From Nevskia sp. (GTDB lineage: Bacteria > Pseudomonadota > Gammaproteobacteria > Nevskiales > Nevskiaceae): a stretch of DNA of 64,000 nt. The notes below the pieces were generated by a model. The model saw only the letters and a program-made list of their open reading frames with translations, was not told the origin of the DNA and did no database searches. The stretch lies in NCBI RefSeq assembly GCF_021732705.1, contig NZ_JAKFUM010000011.1, forward strand, positions 124,001 through 188,000, read 5' to 3'. The position numbers and the translations under genes were made by a program. Below are positions 1 through 15,050 of this stretch, piece after piece (position 1 is the first letter of the stretch; each line of letters opens with the position of its first letter).

Positions 1-185
1 CCTGCCTCATCCGTCCTGTTGTCGGACAAACCCGAAGAACGATGCTTGCAAGGCATCCTGCCGCTTGGTCCATGCCCAAGCCATTGGCGGCCATTCCGGA
101 GTTCAGCTGCATGCAGGTTTCGTCATCGAGTTTTGACTCACACCACACTTCATGATGAACCTACAGTAGAAAGGAGTCAGGCACA

Positions 186-1205
186 TTATTCGGCGGCGAG
201 CAGCGCCAACAGCGCAAAGGTCGCGAGCCAGTGTTCGCCCATGTAGTCGCCAGCGACGGCCGCGAGGCTGGCGTCCAGATGGCGCTCCGCCGATTCCAGC
301 AGCACGGCGCGGCGAGCGTCGGTCACGGGCAGGCTCGCGGCCAGTGATCGCCAGCACCATGCGCGGCTGAGGTTGAGTCCATCGAGATGGGCAATCTTGC
401 CGTCGCTGGGGTCGCTGACCTCGGCCGGCATGAACAGGCTGGCCGGCTCTCGCGCCGCGAGGCGCGGCAGGAAGGCGTCGAACCAGCGTGCGAAGTCCAA
501 CGACGTCAGCAGGCGGCGCAGCGCTTCGGCTTCGATCAGGGTCGACGACAGGAAGTCGTCGCCTGACGGTTCCCAGGCCTGCGCGTCGCGATCCTGCGCA
601 TGCCAGCGCCAAGCGCAGTCCTTGAGCAGGGCCATGAACGCAGTGTCGCCGACCGCATCGGCGTAGTCGGCCGCGAGCCGCAGCGCGAACGCGGTGTTGA
701 AGTGCGTGCCGACGCGCACCGGATAGGTCGCGAGCGGCAGATGACTGCGAAAGCGCGCGACGAAATCATCGGCAAGCGGCTGCAGGATCGCGGCGTGACG
801 ACGGCCGGCGTCATCGACATGGCGCAGCAGTTCCGCCTGCAGCATCAGCAGCCAGGCCCAGCCGTACGGCCGCTCGAAACCGCGATTGCCGGGTTGCGCC
901 AGCATGGCGCGCTCGCCGGCGACCTTGTCGGCGGTGAACGCGTGCTCGAACTGACGGCGGATGGCGGGGGCTTCCGGAATGCCGGGAAACAGCCTCAGCA
1001 CGGTCGCGAGCAGCCAGTAGCCGTGGACGCAGGAATGCCAGTCGAGGCTGCCGTGGAAGATCGGATACAGCATCCGCGGCAGCTTCAGATCGGCATCGTC
1101 GCGCAGGATCAGCTTCACTGCGTTCGGATACTCGCGGCCGACATGGCCAAGTGCGATGCGGGCGAACTTCGAAGCGGTGGCTTCGGTCAGGCGATGGCGG
1201 GTCAT
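186..1205 (-). CDS. DUF2891 family protein
   Basis: A 339-residue protein without signal peptide or clear membrane segment. I recognise it as the DUF2891 family by its overall pattern: repeated Trp/His-rich stretches such as FHGSLDWHSCVHGYW near residue 50 and GEHWLATFALLALLA at the C-terminus, which look like an all-helical (alpha/alpha barrel) fold. The reaction is unknown. It is the last gene of a minus-strand run behind 5-oxoprolinase, DUF969 and DUF979, with a 36-bp gap to DUF979, so it is probably co-transcribed. The repeated association suggests a role in pyroglutamate or peptide metabolism; that is inference. The 185 bp beyond its stop, to the window edge, hold no gene I can support. 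Confidence 0.8.
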   Translation of the reverse strand: MTRHRLTEATASKFARIALGHVGREYPNAVKLILRDDADLKLPRMLYPIFHGSLDWHSCVHGYWLLATVLRLFPGIPEAPAIRRQFEHAFTADKVAGERAMLAQPGNRGFERPYGWAWLLMLQAELLRHVDDAGRRHAAILQPLADDFVARFRSHLPLATYPVRVGTHFNTAFALRLAADYADAVGDTAFMALLKDCAWRWHAQDRDAQAWEPSGDDFLSSTLIEAEALRRLLTSLDFARWFDAFLPRLAAREPASLFMPAEVSDPSDGKIAHLDGLNLSRAWCWRSLAASLPVTDARRAVLLESAERHLDASLAAVAGDYMGEHWLATFALLALLAAE

Positions 1206-1241
1206 GGCGTCGACGAGTGATGACTCGGGGGCGGTGGCGGG

Positions 1242-2198
1242 TCAGTCCGGGAACACGAACGCGATCATCACGACGGTATTGAACGCGAGCAGCAGCAGTG
1301 CCGTCGGCACCTGCACCTTGATCACGGCATGGCGATCACGCAGTTCAAGCAGGGCGGCCGGCACCAGATTGAAGTTGGCCGCCATCGGCGTCATCAGCGT
1401 GCCGCAAAAGCCGGACAGCATGCCGAGCGCGCTCATCACGACGACATCGCCGCCGTAGCGGCCGACGATCAGCGGCAGGCCGATGCCCGCCGTCATCACC
1501 GGGAACGCCGCAAAAGCGTTGCCCATCACCATCGTGAACAGCGCCATGCCGGCGGTGTAGGCGCAGACGGCGGCGATGCGGCTGTCGACCGCGAGACTCT
1601 GCGTCGCCAGATCGCCGATCACCGGGCCGACGCCGGCGAGCGCGAACACTGCGCCGAGCGAGGCCAGCATCTGCGGCAGCAGTGCCGCCCAGCCCACGGT
1701 ATCCATCAGCCGCCGTCCGTCATGCGCCGGCGAGGACCACGGCTGCCGCAGCAGCGTGATCGCCAAGGTCATGCCGACGACCGCACCCAAGGTCAGCGAG
1801 ACCAAGGTGGCCTGCTTCGGATCGATCAGCGGCGCGCCGTGGATCGTCATGCGCTTCAGCAGCAAGGTTCCGAGCAGGGTCGTCAGCGGAATCGCCAGCG
1901 CCGGCACGAACAGCTTCAGACCCAGCCGCTGCGCGCTCGCCGTGCGCTGCTCGGCGCTCGTCGTCTTCGGCTGCCCGAGGCCCAGCCCCCGAATGCCGGC
2001 CAGCAGCACCATCGCGATGACCAGTGCGCCGTTGCCGAGGTCGCCCAGCGCATCGCCAGCCAGGAAGCTGAGCGCGAACAGGCCCCAGAACGCCGTGTTG
2101 GTGAAGCGACGAGGGTTGGCACGATCGCCGACGCTGCCGATCGCGAACAGGGCGAACATCGCACCGGCCACGAGATAGACCTCGTGCAGGCCGATCAC
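1242..2198 (-). CDS. DUF979 family membrane permease subunit
   Basis: A 318-residue, strongly hydrophobic polytopic membrane protein with about 8-10 predicted helices. The start is taken as GTG at 2198, because it overlaps the TGA of the upstream DUF969 gene in a GTGA junction and gives the family N-terminus (VIGLHEVYLVAGAMF). A longer in-frame reading upstream runs antiparallel through other genes and is spurious. DUF979 proteins occur with DUF969 proteins as an obligate pair. From memory of comparative genomics on 5-oxoprolinases, the pair is a predicted 5-oxoproline (pyroglutamate) transporter. The adjacent 5-oxoprolinase gene here supports that, but no transport residue can be named. Confidence 0.85.
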   Translation of the reverse strand: MIGLHEVYLVAGAMFALFAIGSVGDRANPRRFTNTAFWGLFALSFLAGDALGDLGNGALVIAMVLLAGIRGLGLGQPKTTSAEQRTASAQRLGLKLFVPALAIPLTTLLGTLLLKRMTIHGAPLIDPKQATLVSLTLGAVVGMTLAITLLRQPWSSPAHDGRRLMDTVGWAALLPQMLASLGAVFALAGVGPVIGDLATQSLAVDSRIAAVCAYTAGMALFTMVMGNAFAAFPVMTAGIGLPLIVGRYGGDVVVMSALGMLSGFCGTLMTPMAANFNLVPAALLELRDRHAVIKVQVPTALLLLAFNTVVMIAFVFPD

Positions 2199-2875
2199 GC
2201 GGCCCGCTCCTCGGCCACGGCGCGCGCCAGCTGGCGATCCAGCCGCCAGAGCCGGAACCCGTGGATCAGCAGTGCTGCGACGGCACTCGGAATCGCCCAC
2301 AGCGCCAGCCGCAGCGGCTCGACCGTATGGCCGTTGTTGTGCAGGAAGCCGACCATCAGCAGGATCGAGCCGATCGCGATGAAGATGTCTTCGCCGAAGA
2401 ACAGCGCGATGTTGTCGACCGCCGCCGTCTGCGCGCGAACGTGATCGCGAATGCGCTGCGACAGCGGCCCCAGCCGAGATTCGGCCGCCGCTTCCGCCAT
2501 CGGCGCGATCAGCGGCCGCACCATCTGCGCGTGGCCGCCGAGCGAGGTCAGCCCGAGCGCGGCGGTGAGCTGCCGCAGCACGAAGTACGCGGCGAGCAGG
2601 CGGCCCGTGGTCGCGGTCCTTAGGCCGGTCACCAGCTGCCGCGCCCGCTGCTGCAGGCCAGCGCGTTCCAGCACGCCGATCGCCGGCAGCACCAGCCAGA
2701 CCAGACTGATGTAGCGGCTGTCGTTGAAGGCCTTGCCGAGTGCCGCGATGACTGCCAGCGGATCGAAGCCGGCGGCCAGGCCCGTGACCAGTGCCGAAAC
2801 CACGATCACCAGCAGCGGATGCAGCCGCAGCGCGAAGCCGACGACGACCACTGCGATGCCGCCGAGCACCAGCAT
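2195..2875 (-). CDS. DUF969 family membrane permease subunit
   Basis: A 226-residue integral membrane protein beginning with hydrophobic segments (MLVLGGIAVVVVGFALRL), followed by a conserved polar loop (SLGGHAQMVRPLIAPMAEAA, about residues 115-134) and a second charged region with FFGEDIF near residue 160. This is the DUF969 pattern. It starts 2 bp after the 5-oxoprolinase stop and shares a 4-bp start/stop overlap with DUF979, so the three are surely one transcript. With DUF979 it probably forms one carrier; the likely substrate from context is 5-oxoproline. The final residues (RAVAEERAA) are cytoplasmic-like. Confidence 0.85.
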   Translation of the reverse strand: MLVLGGIAVVVVGFALRLHPLLVIVVSALVTGLAAGFDPLAVIAALGKAFNDSRYISLVWLVLPAIGVLERAGLQQRARQLVTGLRTATTGRLLAAYFVLRQLTAALGLTSLGGHAQMVRPLIAPMAEAAAESRLGPLSQRIRDHVRAQTAAVDNIALFFGEDIFIAIGSILLMVGFLHNNGHTVEPLRLALWAIPSAVAALLIHGFRLWRLDRQLARAVAEERAA

Positions 2876-2877
2876 GG

Positions 2878-5800
2878 TCAGAGCGCTCCGTCCGGGCCGC
2901 GGCCGCAGCCGCCGCCGCCCGGCGTCTCGATGACGATGGCATCCCCCGGCTGCATCTCGGCGCTGTCGGTCGCGGTGAGCGTGCGCACCGCGCCATCAGC
3001 CTGAAGCACCGTGTTGCGCCCGACGGCGCCGTCGCCGCCACCGGCGAGACCCTGCGGCGGCACGCGGCGACGGTTCGACAGGACGCCGGCGGTCATCGGC
3101 TCCCGGAACACCAGCTTGCGGATGACACCGTCACCGCCGCGATGCAGGCCATCCCCGCCGGAGCCTTCCCGGATCGCGAAGCGTTCGACCAGCACCGGAA
3201 AGCGTGATTCGAGCACTTCGGCATCGGTCAGCCGGCTGTTGGTCATGTGCGTCTGCACGGCACTGGCACCATCGAATCCGGGCCCGGCACCGGCGCCGCC
3301 GCAGATCGTTTCGTAGTACTGATGCTGCGCGTTGCCGAAGGTGACGTTGTTCATCGTGCCCTGTGAGCCGGCGAGCGCGCCGAGTGCGGCGAGCAGCGCA
3401 TCGGTGATGGCCTGACTGGTCTCGACATTGCCGGCGACGACGGCGGCCGGAGGCACCGGGCTCAGCATCGAACCGTCCGGAATCCGCAGCTTGATCGGCC
3501 GCAGGCAGCCATCGTTCAGCGGGATGTCGTCGTCGATCAAGGTGCGGAACACGTACAGCACGGCGGCGCGGCAGATCGCGCGCGGCGCATTGAAGTTGCT
3601 TGCGAGCTGCGGCGAGGTGCCGGTGAAATCGACCGTCGCGCCGCGCGCGGCGCGATCGATGCGCACGGCGACCCGGATCACCGCGCCATCGTCCATGGTC
3701 ACCGTGGCCTCTCCATCGCGCAGGCGGCCGATGACGTTGCGCACGGCCGCTTCGGCGTTGTCCTGCACGTGGCCCATGTAGGCCTCGACCACGTCGCGGC
3801 CGAAACTCGCGATCATCGCCCGCAGCTCGTCGGCACCGGTATGGCAGGCGGCCACCTGCGCCTTGAGATCGGCGATGTTCTGATCCGGATTGCGGGCCGG
3901 CCAGCGACCGGCGCCGAGCAGGGCGCGGACTTCGGCCTCGCGGAAGCGCCCGGCCTCGACCAGTTGCACGTTGTCGATCAGCACGCCTTCGTCGTCGACC
4001 GTGCGGCTGTTCGGCGGCATCGATCCCGGCGAGATGCCGCCGATGTCGGCGTGATGGCCGCGCGCGGCGACGAAGGCCAGCAGCGTGTCGTCGGCGGCAA
4101 ACACCGGCATCACGACGGTGATGTCCGGCAGGTGCGTGCCGCCGTTGTACGGCGCGTTCAGCATCCAGACATCGCCCGGACGCAGCGGGCTGGCGGCACT
4201 GCGGGCCTCGACCACGGCGCGCACCGAATCGCCCATCGAGCCGAGATGCACCGGAATGTGCGGCGCGTTGGCGATGAGTCGTGTGTCGCGATCGAACAGC
4301 GCGCAGGAGAAATCGAGCCGCTCCTTGATGTTCACCGAGGTCGCGGTGTTCTGCAGCGCGTGGCCCATGCGCTCGGCAATGGCCATGAAGCGATGGTTGA
4401 AGACTTCGAGCAGCACCGGGTCGATGGCCGTGCTCGCCTGCACGCTCGCGCAGGCCGCCGCATCGCGCACCAGCATCAGGTTGCGCAGTGGATCGACCGT
4501 CACCGTCCAGCCCGGCTCGACGATGGTGGTGCCGGTCGCTTCGCGGATGATCGCCGGGCCGCGCGCGGTCCAGCCGCTCGGCAAGCGCTCGCGATCGAAC
4601 ACCGGCACGCCGTCATGGTCGTGCATCGTCACGGTCGCCAGCGCGGCAGGCTCGCCGCTATCGATGCTCGATGCGGTGCCCGGGGACGACGCAGCCGCCG
4701 TGCCGATCGCCTCCGCCACGAGCATCTCGACCACCAGCGGCTGGCCGGCCACATCGAAACCGAAGGCCTGTCGATGCGCAGCTTCGAAGCTGCGCCGCAG
4801 GGTCCTGGCATCGGCATGGTCGACGGCGATCGCACTGTCGGTTCCAGCGACCTTGATCCGCGCCGTGACCTGCGTGCGTCGGGACGCCAGCGGCAGTTGC
4901 TGTGCGTCGAGAGCGGCCATCGCTTCGCTGGCCAGCGCATCTGCCATCGCGCGCAAGCGGGCCTCGCCAGCGCTCGCGAGCGGCGCCTCGATGCTGCGTT
5001 CGCGCAGCACGCGGACATCGGCCTGCCCGATGCCGTAGGCCGACAGCACGCCGGCGAACCGATGGACCATGACCTGCCGCATGCCGAGCGCCTCGGCGAC
5101 GAGGCAGGCGTGCTGGCCACCGGCGCCGCCGAAGCTGACGAGGGTGTAGCGCGTCACGTCATGACCGCGCTGGGTCGAGATCTGCCGGATCGCCCGCGCC
5201 ATGCTTTCGACCGCAATGCGCACGAAGCCGGCGGCGAGGCCGGCCGGCGTCTGGGCGATGCCGGTCGCTGCGGCCACGTCCGCCGCAAGTTCGGTGAAAA
5301 GCGCGACGACCACCTCGCGATCCAGCGGCTGATCGCCGTTCGGGCCGAACACGGCCGGAAAGAAGGCCGGCTGCAGCTTGCCGAGCATGACGTTGCAGTC
5401 GGTCACCGTCAGCGGCCCGCCGCGGCGATAGCTGGCGGGCCCGGGCACGGCGCCGGCGGATTCCGGCCCCACGCGCAGCCGCGCGCCGTCGAACCGGCAG
5501 ATCGAGCCGCCGCCGGCCGCGATCGTGTGGATGCTCAGCATCGGTGCGCGCATCCGGACGCCGGCGACCACGGTCTCGAACGAGCGCTCGAACGCCCCGG
5601 CCCAGTGCGAGACGTCGGTGGATGTGCCGCCCATGTCGAAGCCGATCGCCTGCGTGATGCCGGCTTCGGCTGCGGTCACGGCCAGCCCGTTGATGCCGCC
5701 GGCCGGGCCTGACAGCACGGCGTCCTTGCCGCGAAACGCGCGGGCGTCGACCAGCCCGCCGTTGGACTGCATGAACAGCAGGCGGGTCCCGGCCGGCAGG

Positions 5801-6492
5801 GCCTGCTGCACGGTGTCGACGTAGTGGCGCAACACCGGCGACAGATAGGCATCGGCGACCGTGGTGTCGGCACGCGCGACGAGCTTGATCAGCGGGCTGA
5901 CGGCGTGGCTGACGGAAATCTGCGAAAAACCGACTGCCGTCGCGATGTCGGCCAGCCGTGCCTCGTGCGCGCTGTGCCGATAGCCATGCATCAGCACGAT
6001 CGCGACACTGCGGTAGCCGGCGGCATAGGCGGCGGCGAGATCGCGCCGCGCGGCGGCTTCGTCGAGCGGCCTGAGCACTTCGCCGTCGGCGCTGACGCGC
6101 TCGTCGATCTCGATGGCGAGACCGTGCAGCAGCGACGGCAGTTCGATCCGGCGCGCGAAGATTTTCGGCCGGCTCTGGGTGCCGATGCGCAGCGCATCGC
6201 CGTGGCCGCGCGTGATCGCGAGCACCGTCGGTGCGCCGCGGCGCTCCAGCAGCGCGTTGGTGGCGACGGTCGTTCCCATTTTCACGGCTTCTATACGGCC
6301 ACCGCCGTAGCCTGCGAGCAGCCGGGAGATCCCGTGCGTGGCCGCATCGCGGTACTGGCCGGGATTCTCGGACAGCAGTTTCAGCGTCAGCAGCGACCCG
6401 TCCGGACGCCGCGCGACGATGTCCGTGAACGTGCCACCGCGATCGACCCAGAAGTGCCAGCCCGGCACCGTGTTTTCGAGAGGAACAGTCAT
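2878..6492 (-). CDS. ATP-dependent 5-oxoprolinase, fused HyuA/HyuB type
   Basis: A 1204-residue enzyme predicted to hydrolyse 5-oxo-L-proline to L-glutamate with ATP. The start at 6492 is chosen because the family N-terminus ([21 protein letters not shown]) follows within 12 residues; the upstream part of the open frame has no family match. The N-terminal half is hydantoinase A-like, with the ATPase-type motifs [22 protein letters not shown] and [10 protein letters not shown]. The C-terminal half is hydantoinase B-like, from about residue 690, with [17 protein letters not shown] and the terminal [11 protein letters not shown]. The length matches eukaryotic OPLAH-type enzymes (about 1200-1290). 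It heads the operon with DUF969, DUF979 and DUF2891. No pxpA/pxpB/pxpC genes are seen in the window. Confidence 0.9.
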   Translation of the reverse strand: MTVPLENTVPGWHFWVDRGGTFTDIVARRPDGSLLTLKLLSENPGQYRDAATHGISRLLAGYGGGRIEAVKMGTTVATNALLERRGAPTVLAITRGHGDALRIGTQSRPKIFARRIELPSLLHGLAIEIDERVSADGEVLRPLDEAAARRDLAAAYAAGYRSVAIVLMHGYRHSAHEARLADIATAVGFSQISVSHAVSPLIKLVARADTTVADAYLSPVLRHYVDTVQQALPAGTRLLFMQSNGGLVDARAFRGKDAVLSGPAGGINGLAVTAAEAGITQAIGFDMGGTSTDVSHWAGAFERSFETVVAGVRMRAPMLSIHTIAAGGGSICRFDGARLRVGPESAGAVPGPASYRRGGPLTVTDCNVMLGKLQPAFFPAVFGPNGDQPLDREVVVALFTELAADVAAATGIAQTPAGLAAGFVRIAVESMARAIRQISTQRGHDVTRYTLVSFGGAGGQHACLVAEALGMRQVMVHRFAGVLSAYGIGQADVRVLRERSIEAPLASAGEARLRAMADALASEAMAALDAQQLPLASRRTQVTARIKVAGTDSAIAVDHADARTLRRSFEAAHRQAFGFDVAGQPLVVEMLVAEAIGTAAASSPGTASSIDSGEPAALATVTMHDHDGVPVFDRERLPSGWTARGPAIIREATGTTIVEPGWTVTVDPLRNLMLVRDAAACASVQASTAIDPVLLEVFNHRFMAIAERMGHALQNTATSVNIKERLDFSCALFDRDTRLIANAPHIPVHLGSMGDSVRAVVEARSAASPLRPGDVWMLNAPYNGGTHLPDITVVMPVFAADDTLLAFVAARGHHADIGGISPGSMPPNSRTVDDEGVLIDNVQLVEAGRFREAEVRALLGAGRWPARNPDQNIADLKAQVAACHTGADELRAMIASFGRDVVEAYMGHVQDNAEAAVRNVIGRLRDGEATVTMDDGAVIRVAVRIDRAARGATVDFTGTSPQLASNFNAPRAICRAAVLYVFRTLIDDDIPLNDGCLRPIKLRIPDGSMLSPVPPAAVVAGNVETSQAITDALLAALGALAGSQGTMNNVTFGNAQHQYYETICGGAGAGPGFDGASAVQTHMTNSRLTDAEVLESRFPVLVERFAIREGSGGDGLHRGGDGVIRKLVFREPMTAGVLSNRRRVPPQGLAGGGDGAVGRNTVLQADGAVRTLTATDSAEMQPGDAIVIETPGGGGCGRGPDGAL

Positions 6493-6901
6493 GCGTGCAG
6501 TGTGCCCGAGGTCTTGGTGGCATCGATGCCCGGGCCGCCTCGCCTGCGACGCATGCGCGGCGGCGCGCGCCCGGCAGGGTCTGGTGCCGACGCCGCCGGT
6601 CCTGCCGGAATCGGAAACGATGACTGCGTGATCGGCAAATTGAACCGACCGGGCCGGCACGCGCGACCTGGCGTCGCCACGCGACGGCTGACCGCGATGC
6701 CCCGCCGACACGACAAGCACACTGGAATCAGGCGCTTGCCGCAGGGTACCGGCGACTGCGGCCGGTGTTCCGCTAACGGCGTTATTATTGCCTGCGGTTC
6801 GCTTCCGGGACCGGTTGTACAACCATCGGAAGCGTCCGCTGACAACCAGGCTGGGTTGATCACGCAGACCGCAGGCCGCTGCCGGCGCGTCTGATCGGGC
6901 C
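6493..6901. other. 409-bp divergent intergenic region
   Basis: This stretch separates the minus-strand 5-oxoprolinase operon from the plus-strand acetyltransferase-like gene, so it should hold both promoters. I see no convincing gene: the open frames here are high-GC shadow frames without recognisable products. It contains the palindrome listed at 6801-6833 and a short AT-rich patch (GTTATTATT near 6781). No clear -35/-10 pair could be assigned. Confidence 0.5.
6801..6833. promoter_or_regulatory. nested palindrome, candidate operator
   Basis: A perfect 12-bp palindrome GGTTGTACAACC (6813-6824) sits inside a wider pair of inverted arms, GCTTCCG (6801-6807) and CGGAAGC (6827-6833). It lies about 70 bp before the plus-strand gene start and 310 bp before the 5-oxoprolinase start. 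The form suits a dimeric repressor or activator site; the regulator is unknown. Confidence 0.35.
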
Positions 6902-11571
<4,670 letters not shown>

Positions 11572-11575
<4 letters not shown>

Positions 11576-12012
11576 GAGGCATTTCCGGCGATGAAGTGCC
11601 GCACGGCGGCGAATTCGTCCATTTCCTTCTGGCTGTTGCGCTCGGCGACGGCGCGCTCGGCGAGACACCCCTGTTCGTGCATGTGCTGTGCAATGCGCAG
11701 CTGGCGGCGGCTGTCGAGCCAGCTCTGCCGCACCTGCTCGACGCGCGCGGCCTCGGCTTCGACCAGCCCTTCCTGAGACTTCACCGCCTCGCCAAGCCTC
11801 GCGTTGAACTGGCGCTGGTTTTCGAGCATCGCCGGCGTGACGCGGGCCGGACGCTGGCCTTCGTAATCGTCCAGATAGCGGCGCAGCTCGCTGAGCATCA
11901 TCTGCTGCTCGGCGAGCTTGGCCTGCGCGCGGGCGACCGCCCGCTGCGCCTCGTCCTCATGACGTTCGGCCACGCGCAGCAGCAGTTCGAGTCGGACTCT
12001 AGACAGGGCCAT
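11572..12012 (-). CDS. fliJ: flagellar export chaperone/escort FliJ
   Basis: A 146-residue, almost fully helical coiled-coil protein, rich in Ala, Glu, Arg and Gln (for example RVAERHEDEAQRAVARAQAK, residues 13-32). This is typical of FliJ, the stalk-like partner of the FliI ATPase ring in flagellar type III export. Size and position between fliI and fliK are diagnostic. It starts 3 bp after the fliI stop and overlaps fliK by 4 bp. Sequence conservation in FliJ is low, so the call rests mainly on synteny and coiled-coil character. Confidence 0.88.
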
Positions 12013-12015
12013 GGC

Positions 12016-13368
12016 TTATTTCACTTCCGGAAAGAGGGCGTTGAGCGAGGAACGACTGGCGGCGAAATCCGATGGCTCGTGCACGTCCTGTCGCAGGAAG
12101 GCCTCGATCCGCGGCCACAGCGCCATCGCCGTGTCGATGCGCGGATCGGAACCGGCCTTGTACGCGCCGATGTTGATCAGGTCGCGATTGCGCTGGTAGG
12201 CCGAAAACATCTGCTTGAACAGGCGCACGCGCTTCTGGTGCTCGAGCGGCGTGACTTCATGCGCGACTCGCGAGATCGAGGCTTCGATGTCGATCGCCGG
12301 ATAGATGCCGGAATCGGCAATCGCACGGCTCAGCACGATGTGGCCATCGAGGATGCCGCGGGCGGCATCGGCGATCGGATCGTTCTGGTCGTCGCCTTCG
12401 GCGAGCACGGTGTAGAACGCGGTGATCGAACCGCCGCCGGGCAGGCCGTTGCCGGCCCGTTCGACCAGCCGCGGCAACTGCGCGAAGACGCTCGGCGGAT
12501 AGCCGCGTGTCGCCGGCGGTTCACCGACTGCCAGCCCGATCTCGCGCGATGCCTGCGCGAAGCGGCTCAGCGAATCCATCAGTAACAACACATTCCTGCC
12601 CTGATCGCGGAACGCTTCGGCGATCCCGGTGGCGAGCCAGGCGCCGCGGACGCGGGCCAGCGGCGAGCGGTCCGACGGTGTCGCGACAACCACGGCGCGC
12701 TTCAGCGCCTCCGGCCCGAGTGCGTTGTCGATGAAATCGCGGACTTCGCGGCCGCGTTCGCCGATCAGCCCGACGACGATGATGTCGGCCTGCGTGTAGC
12801 GGGTCATCATGCCGAGCAAGGTCGACTTGCCGACGCCGGTGCCCGCGAACAGGCCCAGACGCTGGCCGCGGCCGATCGTCAGCAGCGAGTTGATCGCGCG
12901 CACGCCGACATCGAGCGGCTCCTTGATCGGCGCGCGGGCCAGCGGATTGATCGGCGCGGTGGACGCCGGGCGGCGCTCGCAGTCGAGCCGGCCGAGGCCA
13001 TCGAGCGGTTCGCCTTCGCCATCGAGCACGCGGCCCAGCAGGCCTTCGCCGACCGGCACGCGCGGCATCCGCGCCATCGGAATGACGCGGGCGTTCGGCT
13101 TCAGGCCGTGCATCTCGCCGGTCGGCATCAGGAAGGTGCGATCGCCGGAGAAGCCGACGACTTCCGCTTCGAGCATGCCGCCATCGGCGTTGACCACGCG
13201 GCAGCGGCTGCCGATCTGGCTCTGGCAGCCAACCGCTTCGAGCGTCAGCCCGACGACGCGCTTCAACACGCCTTCGACGATGACGCTGCGCGACTGGCTG
13301 ACGCGATCCGCCGCGATGTTCAGGGCCTTGGTCAAGCGGGCATCACGGCGGGCGGCATGCGGGTTCAT
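12016..13368 (-). CDS. fliI: flagellar export ATPase FliI
   Basis: A 450-residue F1-beta-like ATPase that energises flagellar type III secretion at the cytoplasmic face. Walker A is GTGVGKST (about residues 166-173), and the Walker B region is [14 protein letters not shown] (about 254-267). The family signature [20 protein letters not shown] follows at about 278-297. Length matches the family (about 440-460). Its ATG overlaps the fliH stop by 4 bp (ATGA), and fliJ follows after 3 bp, as in most flagellar operons. Confidence 0.95.
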   Translation of the reverse strand: MNPHAARRDARLTKALNIAADRVSQSRSVIVEGVLKRVVGLTLEAVGCQSQIGSRCRVVNADGGMLEAEVVGFSGDRTFLMPTGEMHGLKPNARVIPMARMPRVPVGEGLLGRVLDGEGEPLDGLGRLDCERRPASTAPINPLARAPIKEPLDVGVRAINSLLTIGRGQRLGLFAGTGVGKSTLLGMMTRYTQADIIVVGLIGERGREVRDFIDNALGPEALKRAVVVATPSDRSPLARVRGAWLATGIAEAFRDQGRNVLLLMDSLSRFAQASREIGLAVGEPPATRGYPPSVFAQLPRLVERAGNGLPGGGSITAFYTVLAEGDDQNDPIADAARGILDGHIVLSRAIADSGIYPAIDIEASISRVAHEVTPLEHQKRVRLFKQMFSAYQRNRDLINIGAYKAGSDPRIDTAMALWPRIEAFLRQDVHEPSDFAASRSSLNALFPEVK

Positions 13369-14009
13369 GACGGCTCGCCGAGCAAGGCCTGGGCCACGGA
13401 CGCTTCGCGGGTATCAAGCCGGGCATCGACCTGCGCCGAGTCGGTGACGATGCGGACATCGCCGCGCATCAGGTCGCGATCCGGCACCAGCCGCCAGCCG
13501 CTGAAATCGGCCGGCAAGGTCAGGGTCTCGCCGACCAGTTCGACATCCTTCGGGTGCAGGTGAATGCGGGCATCGCGGGCCGGCGCGCCGAGTGCGCCGA
13601 GCGCTTCGCGCACGACACCAGCGATCGCTTCCGGCTCCTGGATCAGCGTGGCCTGCGCCAGACGCCGGCCGACTTCCAGCGCCAGCGCGATCAGCGTGCG
13701 CTCGACCTCGCCGTCGAGATCGCGCATCGGCTTGGCCAGATGATCGAGCAGCGCCTTCAGGTGCGCGGTCTGTTCGCGCACACGAGCGGCACCATCGGCA
13801 TAGCCCTGGGCATCACCGGCGGCGTAGCCCTCGCTGTGGCCGCGGGCGTAGCCGTCTTCGTAGGCGGCGCGTTCGAGTTCGTCGAGATGATCCGCGGTAT
13901 GCGGCGGCGGGGGCGGCGGCAGGTCCAGTTCGTCGCGGATGACTGGAATGTCCCAGCGCTCGACCGTGCCGAGCGATTCGGCCCGCCAGTAGCTTGGCGA
14001 TTCGCTCAT
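13365..14009 (-). CDS. fliH: flagellar assembly protein FliH
   Basis: A 214-residue regulator and stator of FliI. It shows the expected short N-terminal region with Pro-rich DLPPPPPPH (about residues 29-37), then a Gly-rich helix with repeated [21 protein letters not shown] (GxxxG repeats, about 54-74), a hallmark of FliH, and a C-terminal domain ending near [13 protein letters not shown]. It lies 30 bp after fliG and overlaps fliI by 4 bp. The sequence is divergent, as usual for this family, but synteny and the GxxxG repeats make the call firm. Confidence 0.9.
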   Translation of the reverse strand: MSESPSYWRAESLGTVERWDIPVIRDELDLPPPPPPHTADHLDELERAAYEDGYARGHSEGYAAGDAQGYADGAARVREQTAHLKALLDHLAKPMRDLDGEVERTLIALALEVGRRLAQATLIQEPEAIAGVVREALGALGAPARDARIHLHPKDVELVGETLTLPADFSGWRLVPDRDLMRGDVRIVTDSAQVDARLDTREASVAQALLGEPS

Positions 14010-14039
14010 CGCAGCGCGCCCGCGTTGCGGTGATCGCCG

Positions 14040-15050
14040 TTAGACAAAGGACTCTCCCTTGCCGCCGAGCATGATCTCGCCGGCATCGCCCAGACGACGG
14101 GCGACGGTGAGGATTTCCTTCTGCGCGGCTTCGACATCGGCCAGCCGCACCGGGCCCTTCGCTTCCATGTCCTCGACCAGCATTTCGGCCGCGCGCTTCG
14201 ACATGTTCTTCAGGAACTTGTCGCGGATCTTCGGATCGGCCCCCTTCAGCGCCAGGCCCAGCTGCTCGGTCTGGACATCGCGCAGCAAGGTCTGGATGCC
14301 GCGATCGTCGACATCGGCGAGATTGTCGAAGACGAACATCAGGTCCTGGATGCGCTGGCCGAGATCGCCATCGAGTTCGGTGATGCGCGTGGTGATCGCG
14401 CTTTCGCTCGACGAATCCATCAGGTTCAGGATGCTCGCGGCAACCTTGACGCCGCCGACACTCGACGCCTTCAGGTTCGAGCCGCCGGAGAACTGGCGCT
14501 CCATGATCTCGTCCAGTTCCTTCAGCGCGGCCGGCTGGATGCCATCGAGCTTGGCGATGCGCATCAGCACATCGCTGCGCATGCGATCCGGCAGCTGCAG
14601 CACGACCTCCGCCGCCTGATCCGGATCGAGATAGGCCAGCACGATGGCGACGATCTGCGGATGCTCGTTGCGCACCAGATCGGCCACCGCGCGCGTTTCC
14701 ATCCACTTCAGCGCTTCCAGACCCTTGGAATTGCGGCCGAGCAGGATGCGATCGATCAGGCCCGAGGCCTTGTCCTCGCCGAGGGCGCCGACGAGTACGC
14801 GGCGGACGTAGTCATCGGCGCCGACGCCGAGGCTGGTCTGGCTGTCGAGCTCGGTGACGAAGGCTTCGAGCACTTCGGTCGCGCGCTCGCGCGAGACGTT
14901 GGTCAGGGTCGCCATCGCCTGTCCGACCTTCTGCACGTCCTTCGCGCCCATGTGCTTCAGCACTTCGGCGGCTTCGGCCTCGCCGAGCGACATCAGCAGG
15001 ATCGCGGCACGTTCCGGGCCTGGAATTTCACTCTTGGCGAGGCTGCTCAT
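14040..15050 (-). CDS. fliG: flagellar motor switch protein FliG
   Basis: A 336-residue C-ring protein that couples stator torque to rotation. It carries the family features: N-terminal ERAAILLMSLGEAEAAEVL, the EHPQ motif in RNEHPQIVAIVLAYLD (about residues 127-142), and a C-terminal torque domain with charged residues around MFVFDNLADVDDRGIQTLL (about 243-261). Length is normal. The ATG overlaps the fliF stop by 4 bp. Confidence 0.95.
   Translation of the reverse strand: MSSLAKSEIPGPERAAILLMSLGEAEAAEVLKHMGAKDVQKVGQAMATLTNVSRERATEVLEAFVTELDSQTSLGVGADDYVRRVLVGALGEDKASGLIDRILLGRNSKGLEALKWMETRAVADLVRNEHPQIVAIVLAYLDPDQAAEVVLQLPDRMRSDVLMRIAKLDGIQPAALKELDEIMERQFSGGSNLKASSVGGVKVAASILNLMDSSSESAITTRITELDGDLGQRIQDLMFVFDNLADVDDRGIQTLLRDVQTEQLGLALKGADPKIRDKFLKNMSKRAAEMLVEDMEAKGPVRLADVEAAQKEILTVARRLGDAGEIMLGGKGESFV

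Noticed and set aside
1-185. Possible gene at the left window edge
   Set aside because: The open frame from 19 to 246 has no family features and overlaps the DUF2891 end; nothing else is supported in this short stretch.
3769-5712. A 647-codon plus-strand open frame
   Set aside because: Antisense to the 5-oxoprolinase gene; His/Arg/Ala-rich shadow with no family pattern.
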